Source: a virus
Strand: one strand, 5' to 3'
Virus record (IMG/VR): IMGVR_UViG_3300046002_000825
Location: 1 to 20,088 of that record
DNA length: 20,088 nucleotides
Each line of letters begins with the position of its first letter. Within the stretch, counting starts at the first letter, position 1. The notes under the pieces are model-generated. The model ran no database searches, was not told the origin of the DNA, and saw nothing but the letters and a program-made list of their open reading frames with translations. Positions 13,871 to 20,088 of this stretch are shown here, piece by piece. The translations under genes and the position numbers were made by a program.

Positions 13871-16666
13871 TTATGCCCAAGCCAGTGTTTTCCAACCTGA
13901 TCCATTAGTAAACACTTGTATTACTTCATCCTCTTTATTAAATATCATTAATCCTGCCAAAGGACTGCCTATATTATCCCTATCTGCGGTTGACATTGAA
14001 GGTGGAAGAAATCCTTTCGAATTTGATTTCAAATGAAGTATTGCACTTGCGTTTGGACTTGTCGTTCCTATACCTACGTTGCCGCCACTTGGATTTAAAG
14101 ATAATTGTCTTGGACTACCATTTGACAAAGTTGCTTGAATACTTGGCTCTCCTCCGTTTGTTCCTAAATAAAGTGACCTATTTCCATACCCATTATTTGC
14201 AATAATTGAATATCCATTAGCATCAACATCAAGTTTAGCACCAGGACTTGTAGTTCCAATCCCTACGTTGCCACCCGAAGTGATACGCATACGTTCGCTT
14301 GAAGTCGAAGGATTTCCACTTCCATCTGTAACAACAGTATTAAATGATAAATACCTACCCACTGAAACACCAGCCCCTTCTGTACCTGAAGTTAATCTCC
14401 ATCCTAAAGAATTGCCAAAGTTATTACCAAAATTAAAAAGATCTAAATGAGCATAAGATAAAGCATTATAGCCACCTGCATTTACTCTTAAATATTGATT
14501 GGTTGTTGCGTTACTTAATGAACCTTCTCCTAATTGTAATAATGTTTGAGGACTAGTAGTTCCAATACCTACGTTACCACTTGAATCAATTCGCATTCTT
14601 TCAGCATTGTTTGTACCTAGTACTAATGGTTGAGTTGATCTAGTGCCCACTCCTAAAGGAACTGCTCCTGATGTATTTACTGTAGATATAGTACCCGTTG
14701 CAAATCCTAAGAAAGATACACTTAATCCCCCTAATCCTAAATTATTACCACTACCGCTTATTAAAATGTTTTTTAAACCCGTTCCATTCCCAACTTGAAA
14801 AGCAGCACTTGGTATATTTGTTCCTATACCTACATTAGCACCGTTATCAAATATTTGGCTATTACCAATTGTATCAGCATCCGTCCATTTCGTTACATAA
14901 TTTGTTGTACCTGAACCGTCTACAGCACCACTACCTATTGGAATCTCTATAACATTACCTGAACTGTCTACCGCTAATCTCTGAGTAGCTGTACCTGTGA
15001 ATGAACCTGAACCGTATGAATTGAATTTGATTGCTCCGTTTGAAGCAATACGCATTCTTTCGGATTCATTGGTCTTAAAACCTAAATTTAATCCGTTAAT
15101 TTCTAAATTAACATTTACACTTGCAGTGTCATCAAAAGCATTTATTTTTCCGCCATTACTTAAACCAGTCGAAGGTTGAAAAGCAATATTTACATCTGAA
15201 CTTGGTCTTATTTGAAGTTTAGCATTTGAAAAAGGACTTGTCGTTCCGATACCGACGTTACCGCCTGAAGTGATACGCATACGTTCGGAGTCATTTGTAA
15301 ATAATGACATATTAGAACTTGAATCATAACCTATATACCCACTTTGAGAGTTTGTCGCTCCATTGTATGATAATTGTAAATAAGTAGTCGTTCCTGTAGC
15401 ACCTTCTAATTTTAATACTGTTCCAATCCCTGTTTGGCCTAAAACGTGTAATGTTCTTGCAGGACTTGTCGTTCCAATTCCTACGTTGCCATTTGAATTT
15501 ATATAAACCCTACTTACTCCGCCTGAATACAAAGATATTGCGTCTGCCGCTAATGAACCAAAATAAGCTATTCCGTTTGTTCCTTCTATAAACGCTCCCT
15601 CATAAGTGTTTGCATCTCTAAATCTACCTACTCCACTAACGTCTAATTTCCAAGCTGGACTTGCCGTTCCAATTCCTACGTTTCCTATTCCGTCAATTGT
15701 CATTCTAATATCGGAACTTACTCCCGAACGATGTGTATTAAATTGAATAATATCGTCAGTTGTAGTGCTTAAAAATTTAATTGCACCCCTAAAAGTTTCT
15801 GTTCCGCTACTTGATTTTCCAATCCATTGACTTGAATTATCTAAAGCGTTACCAACCTTTATGTTTCCTAAAGACGTAAGTTTGCTATCGGGAATTGTCG
15901 TTCCAATACCTACGTTACCCGAAGGTGTTAAGGTTAATTTTGTTCCACCAGCCGCTCCATTGTAAAATTCAAGATTACCAATTGTTCTACCGTTTTCAAT
16001 ATTCCATTCCGCACCCCCAATCCTTGTATCAATCATTTGATAAATAGGATAAGTTGTAGCCCAATTCCCATTAACAGAAACATTACCTGCAATACTTACC
16101 GCAACTCCACTTACTTCACTTATAATACTATTACCTAAAGATGTAGAGCCTGTGAATTTAGAAATGTAGTTTATTGTACCTGTTCCTGTAATTGGATTAG
16201 TTAAAGCAGCTTGTCCTCCTATATCAGATAATACCTGTGATGGTGTTCTTTTATGAATAGTGCTACCCGAATGCGTAAGGAAATCTCCTGTAGCATTAGC
16301 AACTGTAGATAACGATAAATCTACAAGTGAAGTTAATCCTCCTGTAACGCTCATAGCGTTTCCACTACCTGACCCTTTTATTATAGTTAAAGCTTCGCCA
16401 CTACCGTTTTTAGTAATAGAAGCGGCAACTCCACTTCCTGAAGAATGATTTATTATTAAATCTTTTGCTAATAAAGTATGTGTGCCTAAATCAACATTGC
16501 CTGTAGCACCTGTGTAAGGAACGTATATACCACTTACTCCTAAGTCAGAAAGCACTTGTGCACCTGTTCTATATTTTACAGTGGTACTGTCAGACACCAA
16601 AAACTTATCGGTGTCTACAGTAGCATTGTTTAAAGCTTCGAGCTGTACTTCGCTTTTAAATTTCAT
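13871..16666 (-). CDS. Large repeat-containing tail fibre / adhesin
   Basis: This 931-residue protein is the longest in the window and is Gly/Ser/Thr/Asn-rich. The N-terminus (ATVDTDKFLVSDSTTVKYRT, then GAQVLSDLG) is of the type seen in fibre attachment regions, and GAQVLSDLG-like text recurs as PSQVLSDIG. From about residue 250 it carries eight units with the core NVGIGT (near residues 250, 328, 394, 471, 611, 698, 801 and 864), most as GNVGIGTTSP and often preceded by ERMRI. This is the usual beta-structured shaft repeat of Bacteroidota phage fibres. The C-terminus (FLPPSMSTADRDNIGSPLAG, then a short tail with GWKTLA) is a common end module. No S74 chaperone domain is present. It probably binds host surface glycans. 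Confidence 0.85.
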   Translation of the reverse strand: MKFKSEVQLEALNNATVDTDKFLVSDSTTVKYRTGAQVLSDLGVSGIYVPYTGATGNVDLGTHTLLAKDLIINHSSGSGVAASITKNGSGEALTIIKGSGSGNAMSVTGGLTSLVDLSLSTVANATGDFLTHSGSTIHKRTPSQVLSDIGGQAALTNPITGTGTINYISKFTGSTSLGNSIISEVSGVAVSIAGNVSVNGNWATTYPIYQMIDTRIGGAEWNIENGRTIGNLEFYNGAAGGTKLTLTPSGNVGIGTTIPDSKLTSLGNIKVGNALDNSSQWIGKSSSGTETFRGAIKFLSTTTDDIIQFNTHRSGVSSDIRMTIDGIGNVGIGTASPAWKLDVSGVGRFRDANTYEGAFIEGTNGIAYFGSLAADAISLYSGGVSRVYINSNGNVGIGTTSPARTLHVLGQTGIGTVLKLEGATGTTTYLQLSYNGATNSQSGYIGYDSSSNMSLFTNDSERMRITSGGNVGIGTTSPFSNAKLQIRPSSDVNIAFQPSTGLSNGGKINAFDDTASVNVNLEINGLNLGFKTNESERMRIASNGAIKFNSYGSGSFTGTATQRLAVDSSGNVIEIPIGSGAVDGSGTTNYVTKWTDADTIGNSQIFDNGANVGIGTNIPSAAFQVGNGTGLKNILISGSGNNLGLGGLSVSFLGFATGTISTVNTSGAVPLGVGTRSTQPLVLGTNNAERMRIDSSGNVGIGTTSPQTLLQLGEGSLSNATTNQYLRVNAGGYNALSYAHLDLFNFGNNFGNSLGWRLTSGTEGAGVSVGRYLSFNTVVTDGSGNPSTSSERMRITSGGNVGIGTTSPGAKLDVDANGYSIIANNGYGNRSLYLGTNGGEPSIQATLSNGSPRQLSLNPSGGNVGIGTTSPNASAILHLKSNSKGFLPPSMSTADRDNIGSPLAGLMIFNKEDEVIQVFTNGSGWKTLAWA
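14277..14297. repeat. Direct repeat copy 1 within fibre gene
   Basis: Twenty-one bases starting GAAGTGATACGC are identical to positions 15267-15287. They encode the GGNVGIGT-adjacent ERMRITSGG unit of the fibre. Several looser copies lie between. Such exact copies in frame could let recombination add or remove shaft repeats. Confidence 0.85.
15267..15287. repeat. Direct repeat copy 2 within fibre gene
   Basis: Identical over 21 bases to positions 14277-14297, in the same reading frame of the 931-residue fibre gene. The 990-base distance is a multiple of three, so recombination between the two copies would keep the frame and shorten the fibre by 330 residues. Confidence 0.85.
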
Positions 16667-16684
16667 ATATTATATTTTATTAGA

Positions 16685-17800
16685 TTATCCAACCTTTGTT
16701 ACTAATACTCTAATAGGATTGGTTGGTGCTGTCGCAAATGTTACCGTTACTGTATTTACAGTTGGTCTAGATACGTCAGAGAATATAGTTTCGAATGTTA
16801 CTGTATCATATAATTGTACATTAACATCTTTTGTATTTAAGTTGTGCGTTATTGTTGATGTAACCGTTACTGTAGTAGCATAAGAAGTTGCTGCTGGTGT
16901 AGCTAAACTAACTGCTCCTGCTGTTACAACGAAATCAGAAGAACTGAATGATGCAATACCTGGTTCAGTATAAGTCGCAAGATCAATGTTATTTTGTAAT
17001 GTAGTCCAATCTGCTAAGGTGGTTGGAGCATTGACATTTGCAATAAGTAAATCACCTACCCTAACTTGTTCAGTAAAGAATGTACCATCTGCTGTAACTG
17101 CATACGTCCAACCTGTTTTAATTGCTGATGAAGGAGATACATCTAAGTCTGGTGTATTTGTAGCTGCGTTATATCCTCCTTGATAAACTAAAGCTGCTGT
17201 AGTAGAAGCATCAACATAATTTTTAACTAATGTCAATGCATCCATAGGGATTGCCCCAAATGTAGTCTTCTTAACATTACCATCGGCATCGTCATTAAAT
17301 AATAATGAATCACCTGAACTTGCTGTAGCTGTAGATCCAACAACAATAAAGTTAGATGCACCTACATAATTTAAGGATATAGTACCAGTTGTTGTAATTG
17401 TACCACCGGTTAATCCAGCTCCTGTAGCAACCGAAGTTACTGCTGTAGTTAAATACCCTTGACCAGTAACAAAATCATAAATTTGATCACCCGTAGCTAA
17501 TGATGTAGAACCATTAGAAACCGCTGCTGTAACAATAGCTAATGACGGAATTGGCCCAGTACCGTTGGTAATGGTTAATTGATTTGATGTTGTAGTTTGA
17601 ATTTCTGTAATATCACCATCTTGCCCTACATCTACCCAGTTTGTACCATCATAAAGCTTTAGCTTTTTATTTACAGAGTTATAATAGATCTGTCCTTCAA
17701 CCGCTGTGTATAACGTTGGGTTAGAAGTTGACGGTTGCACAACCGCATATTGTAATTGATTAGTAGTAAGATTTATACTACTTAAATATTGTATTGCCAT
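16685..17800 (-). CDS. Tail fibre-like protein with C-terminal HNLN domain
   Basis: This 371-residue protein is rich in Thr/Ala/Gly and probably trimeric beta structure. The N-terminal part (VEGQIYYNSVNKKLKLYDGTNWV) is a typical phage fibre module. A Gly/Thr-rich shaft follows (VTSVATGAGLTGGTITTTGT). A central domain around residues 205-280 contains VYQGGYNAATNTPDLD and QVRVGDLLIANVNAPT. The C-terminal 60 residues (ITHNLNTKDVNVQLYDTVTF, then a strand ending PIRVLVTKVG) resemble the end domain of the next fibre gene. It is likely part of the host-recognition apparatus. It sits 18 bases upstream of the big repeat fibre. Confidence 0.8.
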   Translation of the reverse strand: MAIQYLSSINLTTNQLQYAVVQPSTSNPTLYTAVEGQIYYNSVNKKLKLYDGTNWVDVGQDGDITEIQTTTSNQLTITNGTGPIPSLAIVTAAVSNGSTSLATGDQIYDFVTGQGYLTTAVTSVATGAGLTGGTITTTGTISLNYVGASNFIVVGSTATASSGDSLLFNDDADGNVKKTTFGAIPMDALTLVKNYVDASTTAALVYQGGYNAATNTPDLDVSPSSAIKTGWTYAVTADGTFFTEQVRVGDLLIANVNAPTTLADWTTLQNNIDLATYTEPGIASFSSSDFVVTAGAVSLATPAATSYATTVTVTSTITHNLNTKDVNVQLYDTVTFETIFSDVSRPTVNTVTVTFATAPTNPIRVLVTKVG

Positions 17801-17805
17801 AATTA

Positions 17806-18552
17806 TTAATTTATATATGCTTTACCTGAGAAAGCGCCGTTAAAAGTTATTGTTAGATCGTTAACTGTATTATATACAACAGAACCGAATACTTGGTTTT
17901 GATCATCATCTACTACAGATACAGATGGAAATTTATCTAAGTTGTGTACTACATTCCATACTGCCGATGCCACTAATTGTGTATATACAAAGTTCTTGTC
18001 TCCTCCATTTGGGTCTATGTTCGGATTAACAAATCCAGGATAAACAGCAAAAGCATAAAACTTATCCTGTAATATACTCCCGTGAGCATTCACTGCTTCT
18101 ATTTCGATGTCAAAGAAATTAGTATTTCCAACAACGGGTGTTATGCTAATAAACTTATATATACCGAAATTATTTAGATCATCACACTGAGCAATCATAA
18201 TAGCTTCACCCACCAATGTGTTTATATAGTCTATAATAACATTGCCTGATGTAGCAAATTTACTTATGCGCAATACCGTAATATTATTAAAAGGTGTACC
18301 AGTTCCACTACCATTAATAAAACTAATGGAACCCTGCTTTCTACCCGGTGCAATTTGATTTTGGAAAAAGAAATTGCTTTGACCTGCAATAGCAATAGCG
18401 CTTATCTCGTTGTAGAATTCAGCAATAGTACCTATCTCAAAATTCTTAGTTACATTTTTCTTTTTACCGTTTACAACCTTAGTTGATGAACCTATAACAA
18501 GATCTGTAGCTAGTATGTCTGTATTCCGTTGGTAGCTATAGATTATTGCCAT
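17806..18552 (-). CDS. Tail fibre/receptor-binding-like protein, shared end domains
   Basis: This 248-residue protein starts with DILATDLVIGSSTKVVNGK, then NVTKNFEIGTIAEFY, a short N-terminal anchor also recognisable in the next upstream protein (DLLLGTE...LTKNFAMDAI). The middle (about 70-185) looks like a beta-sandwich domain. The C-terminal domain (WNVVHNLDKFPSVSVVDDDQ, then TITFNGAFSGKAYIN) is a common phage fibre end module with the HNL(N/D) motif, and is related to that of the 371-residue fibre. A role in host binding or fibre capping is likely. It is separated from the next gene by five bases and from the previous by one, so it belongs to the fibre operon. Confidence 0.75.
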   Translation of the reverse strand: MAIIYSYQRNTDILATDLVIGSSTKVVNGKKKNVTKNFEIGTIAEFYNEISAIAIAGQSNFFFQNQIAPGRKQGSISFINGSGTGTPFNNITVLRISKFATSGNVIIDYINTLVGEAIMIAQCDDLNNFGIYKFISITPVVGNTNFFDIEIEAVNAHGSILQDKFYAFAVYPGFVNPNIDPNGGDKNFVYTQLVASAVWNVVHNLDKFPSVSVVDDDQNQVFGSVVYNTVNDLTITFNGAFSGKAYIN

Positions 18553-18553
18553 A

Positions 18554-19189
18554 TTATACTAAATTTACTTTTGATATATCAATTGTGAATGGCGATGAAT
18601 GTCCAGTCCACCCGTTTGTATTTGGATCAGTAGCTTGTAACCTTGCTGGATCAATACTGCTTATTGTTTTTGCTGTTATGCCAAAGGTCATATATTCACC
18701 ATCATCTTCTACGGTTAGCCAAAATGATTCTGCATAAGCTGTAAAAGCATCCCCACTACCAACGGAAATCATTGTAGGTGTGTCAATCATAGTTCCATTT
18801 AAAAACTTACCAAAGAATAAACTAGCAGGCGTTTCTCTATAATCGTTACCTACTTGGGCTTTAATTCTGATATAATATAAGCCTGGCTTAAATATAAATC
18901 TACCATTAGATTCGGTGTAGTAAACATCGTCTATATTACTATTTATATCATCACCTAATTTAATTGTATCTGTTAAACCAATTCTACTTTGTATCTCTGT
19001 TGTAACCTCAGCTGCTGCAACTAATGCTGGTTCAACACGTAATGGTGTTTGTTGCGCAAATAAAACTCGTATTGCATCCATTGCAAAGTTCTTAGTTAAA
19101 TGTGCTGAGCCTTCTTCTTTTATTTCTGTACCCAATAACAAATCACCCATTTCTGGTGTTGCCATTGGATATGCGATTATTCCTGCCAT
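18554..19189 (-). CDS. Fibre-associated protein with jelly-roll-like C-terminal region
   Basis: This 211-residue protein shares an N-terminal anchor segment (GDLLLGTEIKEEGSAHLTKN, then FAMDAIRVLF) with the neighbouring 248-residue protein. After a hinge with hydrophobic Val/Ala-rich text, the C-terminal part (about 93-205) has C1q/TNF-like features: RFIFKPGLYYIRIKAQV, then FFGKFLNGTMIDTP, then YAESFWLTVEDDGEYMTFG. That order of strands matches a jelly-roll receptor-binding head. The identity is a structural inference, not a family match. It is probably a short fibre or fibre tip of the adsorption module. Confidence 0.75.
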   Translation of the reverse strand: MAGIIAYPMATPEMGDLLLGTEIKEEGSAHLTKNFAMDAIRVLFAQQTPLRVEPALVAAAEVTTEIQSRIGLTDTIKLGDDINSNIDDVYYTESNGRFIFKPGLYYIRIKAQVGNDYRETPASLFFGKFLNGTMIDTPTMISVGSGDAFTAYAESFWLTVEDDGEYMTFGITAKTISSIDPARLQATDPNTNGWTGHSSPFTIDISKVNLV

Positions 19190-19207
19190 ATTTATATATT
19201 TAGTTTA

Positions 19208-19699
19208 TTAACAATTCCACTTGTCTAATGCAAGTTTTTTTCTAGTTGGTTCACCATTCGGTTTTTTCATTGGCCCTGGCATACCAGACATTCTAGCACA
19301 AAACGATTTTCTACGCTTCGCATCTTTACTACCCGGTTTTAACTCAGATGGTTTTTTAGTTACAGCTGTTTGTAATTTACTACCCGGGTTTTCTCTTCTA
19401 TAACTCGCAACTCCTTTTGCATTCAATCCTCCTTTAGGATCTTTACCCTCCTTACGTGTCCAAGCTGCCGTCTTTTTTAACGGACTTTCTTTTGTAATCT
19501 TCTCACCTTCCTTTAACATGCTTTTTGTAGGTTTTTTACCAGAACCCACATTAGCTCTAACATTATCCCATAATCCTCTTTGAGAAACACTACCGTCTTT
19601 TCTCTTTATCATTTCTTTCTTAGGTGGCGTTTGCCCAGATTTATTACTCATAACCCCCGACTTCTTAGCCGTAGGCTCAATTTTCTTTTTTGTTGGCAT
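19208..19699 (-). CDS. Basic phage protein with conserved FCARM/KWNC C-terminal domain
   Basis: This 163-residue, Lys/Pro-rich protein has a disordered basic N-terminal half and a compact C-terminal domain of about 75 residues. The domain runs AAWTRKEGKDPKGGLNAKGV, ASYRRENPG, AKRRKSFCARMSGMPGPMKK and ends ALDKWNC. I recognise this domain as recurrent in unrelated marine phages (DUF6321-like), with conserved Trp-Thr-Arg, Gly-Leu-Asn, Ser-Phe-Cys-Ala-Arg-Met and terminal Trp-Asn-Cys. Its function is unknown. I chose ATG 19699 (MPTKKKIEP), one base after the upstream stop; a GTG at 19726 in the same frame would add nine residues but overlap the previous gene. Confidence 0.8.
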   Translation of the reverse strand: MPTKKKIEPTAKKSGVMSNKSGQTPPKKEMIKRKDGSVSQRGLWDNVRANVGSGKKPTKSMLKEGEKITKESPLKKTAAWTRKEGKDPKGGLNAKGVASYRRENPGSKLQTAVTKKPSELKPGSKDAKRRKSFCARMSGMPGPMKKPNGEPTRKKLALDKWNC

Positions 19700-19700
19700 G

Positions 19701-19946
19701 CTATCTTGTTTTATATTTTTTACCACTCTCCGATTTAGTACCTAAACCATCATTACCTCTATTCTGTGCAGGTGATTCCCATCTCTGATTCTTGTGATCC
19801 CAATCTTTACCCTTAGCTCCACTTGGATCTGCTCTTCTCTTTCTCTGTGCATCTGCTTTCTTTGCTCTTCTGTCAGGGCTTTTTGCGTAAGCAAGATCTC
19901 TAGCTGCTTTTTTCTTTGCCGCCTCGGCGCTCAATTTCTGTGCCAT
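19701..19946 (-). CDS. Small, very basic protein, unknown (first gene of the run)
   Basis: This 81-residue protein begins MAQKLSAEAAKKKAARDLAY. It has a basic middle (AKSPDRRAKKADAQRKRRAD) and ends with KGKDWDHKNQRWESPAQNRG and a Gly/Lys tail. Related small proteins occur in marine phages, again without known role; the DWDHK segment recalls metal-nuclease-like text but is insufficient for an assignment. I chose ATG 19946 because the upstream in-frame extension starts at GTG and contains membrane-like text from intergenic DNA. A Bacteroidota-type promoter candidate lies about 40-70 bases upstream. Nucleic-acid binding is inferred from charge. Confidence 0.7.
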   Translation of the reverse strand: MAQKLSAEAAKKKAARDLAYAKSPDRRAKKADAQRKRRADPSGAKGKDWDHKNQRWESPAQNRGNDGLGTKSESGKKYKTR

Positions 19947-19989
19947 ATAAATAGATTTTAGTATACCTGTATCATTACGTATAAATAGT

Positions 19990-20018
19990 AAAACATACAT
20001 TGTAATATAATGCGACAA
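19990..20018 (-). promoter_or_regulatory. Putative Bacteroidota-type promoter
   Basis: On the minus strand, a TTG (20018-20016) is followed after 18 bases by TATGTTTT (19997-19990). This compares well with the Bacteroidota -33 TTG / -7 TAnnTTTG consensus (six of seven -7 positions, near-normal spacing). It lies in the only roughly 140-base non-coding stretch of the window, about 45 bases before the first gene of the long co-directional run. A transcript from here would start near 19983. The match is short and in AT-rich DNA. Confidence 0.4.
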
Positions 20019-20088
20019 TAGCCTACTACTATATAATATACCAGCTAATGTCACACTGTGTGTGGGATAAAAAATGCTATCAGATCCC

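Noticed and set aside
13871-16666. Fibre DNA repeats as a CRISPR array
   Set aside because: The repeats are in frame, imperfect and irregularly spaced, and encode protein shaft units.
17801-17805. Possible programmed frameshift joining the 371- and 248-residue fibre proteins
   Set aside because: Each has its own start, N-terminal module and complete C-terminal domain, and no slippery heptamer is evident at the junction.
19947-20054. Longer form of the first basic protein, starting at GTG 20054
   Set aside because: The added residues come from intergenic DNA that contains the promoter candidate, and ATG 19946 gives the recognisable N-terminus.
20064-20088. GGGAT/ATCCC inverted repeat with a T-run in the loop at the window edge, as a terminator
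   Set aside because: Only five base pairs with a 15-base loop, and the T-run is inside the loop instead of after the stem.

Overview
The window looks like part of the genome of a tailed, probably podovirus-type bacteriophage that infects a Bacteroidota (Flavobacteriia-like) host. The DNA is AT-rich. Every supportable gene lies on the minus strand, so transcription runs from position 20088 towards position 1. Genes overlap or are separated by a few bases, and starts are preceded by A/T-rich leaders instead of Shine-Dalgarno sequences, which fits Bacteroidota translation. The large portal and terminase resemble those of crAss-like phages (Crassvirales) and their marine Cellulophaga-phage relatives. 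That placement rests on recalled family resemblance, not on a search. No integrase, IS element or CRISPR array is visible, and no stretch above 300 bases lacks a gene.

In transcription order, the right end (about 20088-19208) holds a putative Bacteroidota-type promoter and two small, very basic proteins. Next is an adsorption module (19189-13871): a jelly-roll-like protein, two fibre-like proteins that share end domains with their neighbours, and a 931-residue fibre with eight GIGT-type repeats. A small conserved phage protein follows (13829-13440), preceded by a TTTA microsatellite. Then comes a compact lysis cassette (13414-11588): inner-membrane spanin-like protein, lipoprotein spanin-like protein, holin, M15 peptidase endolysin, and a second protein with the architecture of a one-piece spanin.

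The middle of the window encodes a phage GroEL (11525-9972) followed by GroES (9988-9725), the reverse of the usual bacterial order. A run of small genes follows: a winged-helix-like protein, short unknown proteins, a one-helix membrane protein, a minimal HExxH metallopeptidase-like protein, an exported protein and a Lys/Met-rich basic protein. A tRNA with a CAU anticodon sits at 7302-7230. The left third is the packaging and head module: coiled-coil protein, a small conserved protein, an unusual protein with two GroES-like domains in tandem, a small helical protein (possible small terminase), large terminase, portal, a scaffold-like acidic protein, and the first codons of what is probably the major capsid protein, cut by the window edge.

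The strongest points for follow-up are the two distinct co-chaperonin-like proteins (one a tandem duplication inside the packaging cluster) alongside a divergent GroEL, the apparent presence of both two-component and one-component spanins, and the minimal metallopeptidase-like protein.
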